DNA from: Actinocrinis sp046724665
GTDB taxonomy: Bacteria; Actinomycetota; Actinomycetes; Streptomycetales; Catenulisporaceae
Direction: 5' to 3'
DNA length: 9,896 nucleotides
NCBI GenBank assembly: GCA_046724665.1
Contig: JBKOWZ010000114.1
Coordinates: 1 to 9,896, forward strand
The notes under the pieces: model-generated
The model's input: only the letters and a program-made list of their open reading frames with translations
What the model was told of the DNA's origin: nothing
The model's database searches: none
Shown here: positions 5,737 to 9,896 of the stretch, in pieces
Layout: every line of letters starts with the position of its first letter
Numbering within the stretch: position 1 is the stretch's first letter
Program-made: the position numbers and the translations under genes

Positions 5737-5901
5737 CAGGGCGTGTTTGAGCGGTGGGGTCGGATCAGGACGCCGCGCATGGCGCGTGCGGTCGCAAGGC
5801 GGAGGGTTGCCCTGGACTGGTTGTCCGTGCGCGGCCCGACAACGCCGCGAGCGTGCGCGCCAGGCGACGCGACACCGGCCCCACCGCTCAAACACCCCCT
5901 G
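5737..5901. mobile_element. MITE-like foldback element with 27-bp terminal inverted repeats between rnc and mutM
   Basis: Arms 5737-5763 and 5875-5901 are complementary at 25 of 27 positions: one mismatch (5742/5896) and one G:T pair (5760/5878). The uninterrupted 17-bp core is GTGTTTGAGCGGTGGGG against CCCCACCGCTCAAACAC. The 111-bp interior keeps weak symmetry (GGCGCG at 5781-5786 against CGCGCC at 5856-5861) and a small hairpin (GTTGTC 5820-5825, GACAAC 5838-5843). No transposase frame fits inside. No target-site duplication is obvious. The right arm encodes the last three residues and stop codon of rnc. It is either a non-autonomous transposable element or a very large transcribed hairpin; size and TIR quality favour the first. 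Confidence 0.6.
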
Positions 5902-6631
5902 GGGCCTTGTCCGCGTCCGGCTCGGCCTTCACGGAGCCGTGCACGGAGCGGATCGCCCGGTAGGCGTGCTCGGCCGCGATCTGCTCGGCGACCTTCTTCG
6001 ACCGGCCGCGCCCGTGCGGGTATTCGCGCTCGGCGACGCGGACCCGGGCGGCGAAGTACTTGTCGTGGTCCGGACCGTCCTCGGTGACCAGGTACGCCGG
6101 CACGCCGAGGGAGTGCTCGGCGGTCAGCTCCTGCAACGAGGTCTTCCAGTCCAGCCCGGCGCCGAGCCCCGCGGAGGCCTCGATCAGCCCGTCGAAGAGC
6201 CGGTGGATCAGCCCGGCGGCCGCGTCCAGGCCGTGGTCCAGGTAGACCGCGCCGATCAGCGCCTCCATGGTGTCGGCCAGGATCGAGGACTTGTCCCGGC
6301 CGCCGGTGGCCTCCTCGCCCTTGCCGAGGCGTAGGAACTCGCCGAGGCCGAGGGTGCGGGCCACGTCCGCGAGCGCGCGCGAGTTGACCACGTGCGAGCG
6401 GAACTTGGCCAGCTGCCCCTCGGGCAGGTCCGGATGGGTGTCGTACAGCGTGCTGGTCACGACCAGGCCGAGCACCGAGTCGCCGAGGAACTCCAGGCGC
6501 TCGTTGGTCGGCACGTTGCCGTTCTCGTAGCTGAACGACCGGTGGGTGAGCGACCGCTCGAGAAGCTGCGGGTCGATCGGCAGGCCGAGCCGCTGTGCCA
6601 GCACGGCCGGAGGCACCTGGGAATCGGTCAC
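5888..6631 (-). CDS. rnc: Ribonuclease III
   Basis: A 247-residue double-strand-specific endoribonuclease that matures rRNA and cleaves structured mRNAs; in Streptomyces it is a global regulator (AbsB). The signature NERLEFLGDSVL is at 43-54, with acidic active-site residues Glu47, Asp51, Asp120 and Glu123 (ILADTMEALIGAVY). A double-stranded RNA-binding domain occupies about 160-230, including DWKTSLQELTAE and the basic RGRSKKVAEQIAAEHAY. The GTG start at 6631 has GGGAG 6 nt upstream and lies 16 nt after rpmF, so the two are probably cotranscribed. The last three residues and the stop come from the inverted repeat of a foldback element. The tail after the RNA-binding domain is short (about 17 residues) compared with the S. 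coelicolor enzyme as I recall it, so the original end may have been replaced. Confidence 0.96.
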   Translation of the reverse strand: MTDSQVPPAVLAQRLGLPIDPQLLERSLTHRSFSYENGNVPTNERLEFLGDSVLGLVVTSTLYDTHPDLPEGQLAKFRSHVVNSRALADVARTLGLGEFLRLGKGEEATGGRDKSSILADTMEALIGAVYLDHGLDAAAGLIHRLFDGLIEASAGLGAGLDWKTSLQELTAEHSLGVPAYLVTEDGPDHDKYFAARVRVAEREYPHGRGRSKKVAEQIAAEHAYRAIRSVHGSVKAEPDADKAPGGV

Positions 6632-6647
6632 GAGCGGCTCCCGGCCG

Positions 6648-6821
6648 TCAGACGGCGATGACCTGACGCTTGTTGTAGGTGCCGCAGTTGCCGCAGACGG
6701 TGTGCGGCAGCTTGGTCTCCCGGCAGCGGTCGCAGGCGACCAGGGTCAGCGGCGCGGCCTTCCACTGGGCACGCCGCGAGCGGGTGCGGCTGCGGGACTT
6801 CTTGCGCTTCGGAACGGCCAC
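6648..6821 (-). CDS. rpmF: 50S ribosomal protein bL32
   Basis: A 57-residue large-subunit protein beginning AVPKRKKSRSRTRSRRAQW and ending CGTYNKRQVIAV. It is the zinc-binding (C+) form: two CxxC pairs, Cys30/33 and Cys43/46. The GTG at 6821 is chosen because a strong AGGAGA ends 9 nt upstream and the family starts at M-A-V-P-K. An ATG 21 nt further upstream is in frame but lacks this spacing. It lies between yceD and rnc, the widely conserved order. A 193-bp gap upstream contains an AT-rich island with a near-consensus -10 box, so rpmF may have its own promoter. Confidence 0.97.
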   Translation of the reverse strand: MAVPKRKKSRSRTRSRRAQWKAAPLTLVACDRCRETKLPHTVCGNCGTYNKRQVIAV

Positions 6822-6830
6822 GGTTCGAAC

Positions 6831-6836
6831 TCTCCT
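6831..6836 (-). promoter_or_regulatory. Ribosome binding site of rpmF
   Basis: AGGAGA on the minus strand, 9 nt before the GTG start; it settles the GTG rather than the upstream ATG as the rpmF start. Confidence 0.75.
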
Positions 6837-6895
6837 GGTCATCGCCCGCCGGGGCCGCCAGGCCGCCGCCGAGTGTCTCTGTCGCTGCTGATGAA

Positions 6896-6923
6896 ATTAT
6901 ATGTAGCTTGAAAGGCTTGGTAA
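6896..6923 (-). promoter_or_regulatory. Candidate sigma-70-type promoter for rpmF-rnc
   Basis: On the minus strand, TTACCA (6923-6918) and a perfect TATAAT (6901-6896) are separated by 16 bp. They lie in a local AT-rich patch (about 6888-6917) that stands out from the surrounding very GC-rich DNA. Initiation about 7 nt beyond the -10 would leave a leader of some 65-70 nt before the rpmF GTG. The -35 match is only 4 of 6. Confidence 0.5.
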
Positions 6924-6941
6924 CCGCCGCTTCAGCGGCGG
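6924..6941. repeat. Short GC-rich hairpin between yceD and rpmF
   Basis: CCGCCGCT and AGCGGCGG form a perfect 8-bp inverted repeat around two bases (in practice a 7-bp stem with a TTCA loop). It abuts the -35 of the candidate rpmF promoter and is about 75 bp past the yceD stop. It could end or attenuate the yceD transcript, or be a binding site. No T-run follows. Confidence 0.5.
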
Positions 6942-7014
6942 GACGCGGACGGCCGGTGGGGGGCCGCGACCACGATTGCTTCCGAAGACTGTACTGGACC
7001 GCGCCGGGTGCTAC

Positions 7015-7611
7015 TCACCGCTCGCCGCTCTCGTCCGGCTCGGCGCCCCGCAGCGACAGCCCGCTGAGCGCGGCCCAGCGCGGGTCCACCGCCTCGTGCC
7101 GGTGCTCCGGGTCGTCCGCCAGCCGCGCGCCGCACTCGGCGCACAGCCCGGGGCAGTCCTCCTCGCACAGCGGCTGGAGCGGCAGCTCCAGCATCACCGC
7201 GTCGTGGACCAGCGACTCGACGTCGATCAGCTCCTCGACCACGAGCTGCGCCTCTTCCGCCTCCTCGGCGGTCAGATCCGCGGCGTCGTAGTAGAAGAGC
7301 TCCTGGAAGTCGGCGTCGAGCTCCACCTCGATCGGGTCGAGGCAGCGCACGCACTCCCCGACCAGCGAGCCGGAGACCCGCCCGGTGGCCAGCATCCCCT
7401 CGACCACGGACTCGACCCGCAGGTCGAGCACCAGGTCGGCGCCCTCGGCCGAGTAGAGCTCGTCGAGGGAGCCCTTCGCCCCGAGCAGGTCGGTGACCGG
7501 CACCTCTCGGTCGAACGTGCGCATGGCGCCGGCGCGGCGGCCGAGCTCCCGTACGTCGAAAACGAACGGGGACCGCGCGTTGAGGCGGCGCGGCTTCGGT
7601 GCGGCTGGCAT
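7015..7611 (-). CDS. YceD/DUF177 family protein (23S rRNA accumulation protein)
   Basis: A 198-residue acidic protein of the DUF177/YceD family, encoded next to rpmF in most bacteria. The E. coli member affects 23S rRNA accumulation; the biochemical role is unsettled. Visible features are LNARSPFVFDVRELGRRAGA at 10-29, CVRCLDPIEVELDADFQELF (87-106, CxxC), a very acidic segment (111-136), a second cysteine cluster at Cys149, 153, 157 and 160, and the C-terminal DPRWAALSGL (177-186). The ATG at 7611 is preferred: GGGAAG lies 5 nt upstream, and the family begins a few residues before LNAR. An in-frame ATG at 7707 would add 32 residues unlike the family. A candidate extended -10 promoter lies about 40 bp upstream. 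Confidence 0.92.
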   Translation of the reverse strand: MPAAPKPRRLNARSPFVFDVRELGRRAGAMRTFDREVPVTDLLGAKGSLDELYSAEGADLVLDLRVESVVEGMLATGRVSGSLVGECVRCLDPIEVELDADFQELFYYDAADLTAEEAEEAQLVVEELIDVESLVHDAVMLELPLQPLCEEDCPGLCAECGARLADDPEHRHEAVDPRWAALSGLSLRGAEPDESGER

Positions 7612-7652
7612 GACGACTTCCCACGGCGAAAGGGGGTGGATACCGACCGTCA

Positions 7653-7661
7653 AGTCTAGCA
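7653..7661 (-). promoter_or_regulatory. Candidate extended -10 promoter of yceD
   Basis: On the minus strand TGC-TAGACT fits TGN-TANNNT. No good -35 lies at the usual distance. Initiation here would give a leader of roughly 35 nt to the ATG. Low confidence. Confidence 0.35.
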
Positions 7662-7662
7662 A

Positions 7663-7679
7663 ATGGCATGGGTTGCCAT
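7663..7679. repeat. Inverted repeat ATGGCA-N5-TGCCAT upstream of yceD
   Basis: Perfect 6-bp arms with 5-bp spacing, lying 1-2 bp upstream of the candidate extended -10 of yceD. The shape suits a dimeric repressor operator, but nothing identifies a regulator. Confidence 0.4.
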
Positions 7680-7680
7680 C

Positions 7681-7724
7681 CGCCACCTGCGGATCCGCCA
7701 GGCTCACGGTATCCGCAGGTGGCG
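7681..7724 (-). terminator. Strong hairpin after the DivIVA-like gene, probable terminator
   Basis: A perfect 14-bp inverted repeat, CGCCACCTGCGGAT (7681-7694) against ATCCGCAGGTGGCG (7711-7724), with a 16-nt loop, starting 60 bp beyond the DivIVA-like stop and ending about 20 bp before the candidate yceD promoter. No T-tract follows. Its place between two co-directional units suits termination; a binding site for a regulator is the alternative. Confidence 0.6.
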
Positions 7725-7784
7725 CGGCGCTTGCGCGCGGCGGTCAGGTCGGGTCAGGTCGGCCGCGCCGGGCCTTCCCGGCGG

Positions 7785-8756
7785 TCAGCGGGTGTAGCCG
7801 CCGTCGTGCTGGAACTGGCGCACGTCGATCAGGCCGGTGTCGAAGTACGAGGTGTCGTCGGACGGGTACTGCGAGGGCGGCGCCTGCCGCTGCTGCGGCG
7901 GCTGGCCGTACTGCTGTGGCTGGCCGTAGCCGTTCGCGTAGTCCTGTTCCGCGTACTCCTGGCCGCCGTAGTGGCCCTGCTGCGGGTCGAGGTGGAACTC
8001 GCCGGTGCCGTAGCCCTGAGCCGCGCCCTGGTCGTACGCGCCCTGCTCGTAGCTGTAGCCCTCGCGCTGGTCGGCGGCGTACGCGCTCGGCGCCGCCGCG
8101 TAGTCGGGCTGGAGTTCGCGGTAGCCGTCGCGCTCGTACTCGTGCTGCTCGTAGGGGCGCTCCGCCTCGGCGGCGAACGCCTCGACGGTGAACTCCTGGC
8201 TCTCGTAGCCGTCGAACCGGTTCTCCTCGCCGCCGAAGTCGCGCGAGCGGCGCCGCTCCTCCGCGACCGCGTCCTGCTCGTCCACGTGCCGGCCGAGCTC
8301 CTCCATCGGGTTGGAGCTGCCGCGCATCTTCTCCCGGCCGCGGCCGACCGCCTGGATCGTCTTGGTGAGCACGACCTCGAAGTTGGCCAGCTTCTGGTCC
8401 ACCCAGTCCTCGGCCTCCTGGCGGGTCTGCTCGGCCTCCGCCCTGGCCTGCGCGATGATCCGCTCGGCCGTGTTGCGCGCCTCGCGGCTCACGTCCGTGT
8501 TCCCGATGATCGACTCGCGCTCCGAGCGGGTGCGCTCCAGCAGCCGCTCGGCCTCCCGGCGGCCGTCCTCGAGCACCGAGTCGCGGTCGGCCAGCACCCG
8601 GCGGGCCTTGTCCATCTCCTCGGGCAGGCCACGCTTGAGGTCGTCGAGCAGGTCGAGCACCTGCGCGCGGTTGATCACACACGAGGCCGACATCGGCATA
8701 GCGCGCGCGCTCTCCACGATCTCGATGAGTTCGTCGATCTTGGCGTTAACGTCCAC
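7785..8756 (-). CDS. DivIVA-like coiled-coil protein with Tyr/Gln-rich disordered tail
   Basis: A 323-residue protein of the actinobacterial family often labelled cell division initiation protein or ATP synthase subunit B-like, encoded between coaD and rpmF. The role is not firmly known; similarity to DivIVA suggests a structural or polarity function at the membrane. Parts: a conserved head (MDVNAKIDELIEIV, then ARAMPMSASCVINR at 17-30), a long charged coiled coil (about 45-145) ending in KLANFEVVLTKTIQAVGRGR, a low-complexity region (about 200-298) with 15 Tyr and 18 Gln in residues 201-300, and a C-terminal peptide SYFDTGLIDVRQF (303-315) resembling the family's 'FFDTSMI' end. GTG at 8756 is chosen: AGGGAG ends 10 nt upstream and the family begins at M-D-V. 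An ATG at 8810 would add 18 unrelated residues. Confidence 0.88.
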   Translation of the reverse strand: MDVNAKIDELIEIVESARAMPMSASCVINRAQVLDLLDDLKRGLPEEMDKARRVLADRDSVLEDGRREAERLLERTRSERESIIGNTDVSREARNTAERIIAQARAEAEQTRQEAEDWVDQKLANFEVVLTKTIQAVGRGREKMRGSSNPMEELGRHVDEQDAVAEERRRSRDFGGEENRFDGYESQEFTVEAFAAEAERPYEQHEYERDGYRELQPDYAAAPSAYAADQREGYSYEQGAYDQGAAQGYGTGEFHLDPQQGHYGGQEYAEQDYANGYGQPQQYGQPPQQRQAPPSQYPSDDTSYFDTGLIDVRQFQHDGGYTR

Positions 8757-8783
8757 CGGACTGGCACTCCCTGGCTCACGGGC

Positions 8784-8803
8784 GACGCCCGGAAGCGGGC
8801 GTC
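8784..8803. repeat. Tight hairpin upstream of the DivIVA-like gene
   Basis: Perfect 8-bp inverted repeat GACGCCCG / CGGGCGTC around a 4-nt loop (CTTC on the minus strand), 27 bp before the GTG start. It lies in the 148-bp coaD-DivIVA-like gap and could be a coaD terminator or a leader structure. No T-tract. Confidence 0.5.
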
Positions 8804-8838
8804 CTGCCAACGGTACCCCGTACGGCTCAGTGCGCGGG

Positions 8839-8893
8839 GCGCGTGTCCAGAATGGGCCTTGCGCCGGAAATCGCGCGCGTGCCCGGAATGGGC
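8839..8893. repeat. Paired 19-bp direct repeats downstream of coaD
   Basis: GCGCGTGTCCAGAATGGGC (8839-8857) and GCGCGTGCCCGGAATGGGC (8875-8893) differ at 2 of 19 positions, with starts 36 bp apart. They lie between coaD and the DivIVA-like gene, upstream of the latter on the coding strand. Two similar sites about 3.5 helical turns apart suit cooperative binding by a regulator, or they are remnants of a duplication. Confidence 0.6.
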
Positions 8894-8904
8894 TACTTGG
8901 CAGA

Positions 8905-9414
8905 CTACTTGCGCAGCCGCTCGACCAGCCGGTCGAGCACCGGTTCCGGCACCAGGCCGGAGACGTCCCCGCCGAGCGCGCAGACCTCCTTGATCAGCGA
9001 GGAGGACAGGAAGCTGTAGAGCGGGTTGGTCGGCACGAACAGCGTCTCCACGTTGGCCAGCCGGTGGTTCATCTGCGACATCTGAAGCTCGTAGTCGAAG
9101 TCGCCGACCGGGCGCAGCCCCTTGACGATGGCCTTGGCCCCGCGCTTGGCGCAGAACTCGACCAGCAGGCCGTCGAAGACCTCGACGGCCACGTTCGGCA
9201 GATGCCCGGTGACCTCCCGGATCATCTCCATCCGCTCGGCGTAGCCGAACAGGCCGTTCTTCCCGGCGTTCTTGCCGACGGCGACGATGACCTCGTCGAA
9301 CAGCAGCGACATCCGGCTGATCACGTCGAGGTGGCCGTTGGTCACGGGGTCGAAGGAGCCGGGGCAGACCACGCGGCGCGGGGTGTGCTCGGCGGGGCCT
9401 GGGTTTGCGTCCAC
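8905..9414 (-). CDS. coaD: Phosphopantetheine adenylyltransferase
   Basis: A 169-residue cytosolic nucleotidyltransferase that makes dephospho-CoA from 4'-phosphopantetheine and ATP, the fourth step of coenzyme A synthesis. The PGSFDPVTNGHLD motif (18-30, with the nucleotide-binding T/HxGH-type TNGH), KGLRPVGDFDYELQMSQMNHRL (98-119) and YSFLSSSLIKEV (133-144, the ISSTxVKE-type motif) are intact. The GTG start at 9414 has AAGGA 7 nt upstream. It gives about 12 more residues (DANPGPAEHTP...) before the usual 'RRVVCPGS' start than most homologues have. It follows rsmD after 24 nt, the usual bacterial pair. Confidence 0.96.
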   Translation of the reverse strand: MDANPGPAEHTPRRVVCPGSFDPVTNGHLDVISRMSLLFDEVIVAVGKNAGKNGLFGYAERMEMIREVTGHLPNVAVEVFDGLLVEFCAKRGAKAIVKGLRPVGDFDYELQMSQMNHRLANVETLFVPTNPLYSFLSSSLIKEVCALGGDVSGLVPEPVLDRLVERLRK

Positions 9415-9438
9415 GCGACAGTCCTTGAATCGTCGGCG

Positions 9439-9896
9439 CTACTGGGCTCGGCGGCGACCGTACCAGACCGTTCCTTCCCCGTATGCGCGGGATCGGACCC
9501 CTTCGAAACCCTCGGGCCACGCCCACGGCGCGTCCCGGGAGGCGCGTTCCACCGCGACCAGCGCGCCGTCCGCGAGCCAGCCGTTGCGGGACAGCGCGAC
9601 CAGCGCCTCGGCCAGTTCCCCGGCGGGTGTCGCGTAGGGCGGATCCAGGTACGCGACGTCGTACGGCGGGTCGGGGCACGGCGCCACGGCGAGGCGTTCG
9701 ACCCGGTCCGCGGCGATCCGGCCGCCGGGCAGGCCGAGCAACTCGAGGTTCGAGCGCACGATCCGGGCGGCCGCGCGGTCCGACTCGACCAGCAGCGCCG
9801 CGGCCGCGCCGCGGGAGAGCGCCTCGAGCCCGACGGCGCCGGAGCCGGCGTAGAGGTCGAGCACGCGCAGCCCGGCCAGGCCGCCGAGCGCGGCGT
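9439..9896 (-). CDS. rsmD: 16S rRNA (guanine(966)-N(2))-methyltransferase RsmD, lacking its N-terminus (right edge)
   Basis: The frame is open to the edge of the window and contributes 151 residues; the start, probably 35-50 residues further upstream, is outside. It is an S-adenosylmethionine-dependent methyltransferase. Motif I VLDLYAGSGAVGLEALSRGA is at 11-30 of the fragment, an acidic VESD follows at 36-39, and the catalytic YLDPPY is at 82-87, with GTVWYGRR near the C-terminus. Family members methylate G966 of 16S rRNA in the assembling 30S subunit. The GTG at 9864 inside motif I is not a real start, because the frame continues upstream with residues fitting the family (LAGLRVLD). The pairing with coaD supports the call. 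Confidence 0.93.
   Translation of the reverse strand, partial: AALGGLAGLRVLDLYAGSGAVGLEALSRGAAAALLVESDRAAARIVRSNLELLGLPGGRIAADRVERLAVAPCPDPPYDVAYLDPPYATPAGELAEALVALSRNGWLADGALVAVERASRDAPWAWPEGFEGVRSRAYGEGTVWYGRRRAQ

Noticed and set aside
5737..5901. Simple bidirectional terminator
   Set aside because: The 111-nt loop is far too long for intrinsic termination and the arms extend into coding sequence; a mobile element or processing stem fits better.
6891..6941. Right end of an IS200/IS605 element (AT-rich stretch plus hairpin)
   Set aside because: No tnpA or tnpB trace in the window and no second end. A promoter plus hairpin explains it with fewer assumptions.
7612..7707. 32-residue N-terminal extension of YceD from an upstream ATG
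   Set aside because: The extension does not fit the family, covers the candidate promoter and inverted repeats, and the ATG at 7611 has its own ribosome binding site.

Overview
The window is very GC-rich, with strong third-position GC bias, GTG starts and few T-tract terminators. It reads as core chromosome from a mycelial or rod-forming high-GC actinobacterium, of the Streptomycetales/Catenulisporales type. All 13 recognisable protein genes (two cut by the window ends) lie on the minus strand, so transcription runs from high to low coordinates.

In transcription order: (1) rsmD (cut at the right edge), coaD and a DivIVA/SepF-neighbourhood coiled-coil protein with a Tyr/Gln-rich tail; (2) yceD/DUF177, rpmF, rnc and mutM, the usual ribosomal-protein-L32/RNase III cluster with a DNA glycosylase behind it; (3) folC, a DUF4233 membrane protein and ndk; (4) mreB, mreC and mreD (cut at the left edge), the cell-wall elongation genes. 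Blocks 1-2 and blocks 3-4 are two conserved actinobacterial clusters that lie far apart in Streptomyces coelicolor. Here they are joined by a 4-nt gap between mutM and folC, and valS, which normally precedes folC, is absent from the junction.

The genes are ordinary; the intergenic DNA is not. The mreB-mreC gap holds six copies of a 17-bp tandem repeat. Each copy carries a Shine-Dalgarno-like GAAGGA or GAAAGA/GAAAGT and an ATG, and each ATG is followed 18 nt later by an in-frame TGA that overlaps the next ATG (ATGA). The result is five successive hexapeptide micro-ORFs (MKDRAR, MKDPAR, MKVRVR, MKDRVR, MKDGAR), and the mreC start codon sits exactly 17 nt after the sixth ATG. A second, shorter case (18 bp x 2, encoding MEAAA-stop then ATG) lies between folC and the DUF4233 gene, and a third possible coupling mini-ORF of 22 codons bridges mreC and mreD. 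The rnc-mutM gap is filled by a 165-bp foldback element with 27-bp, nearly perfect terminal inverted repeats that supplies the last codons and stop of rnc. Other structures include an AT-rich island with a perfect TATAAT before rpmF, a 14-bp perfect inverted repeat between the DivIVA-like gene and yceD, and paired 19-bp direct repeats upstream of the DivIVA-like gene.

The most promising candidate for something undescribed is the chain of overlapping micro-ORFs before mreC. It is a possible translational relay or ratio-setting device between MreB and MreC. That is a hypothesis from sequence geometry only.
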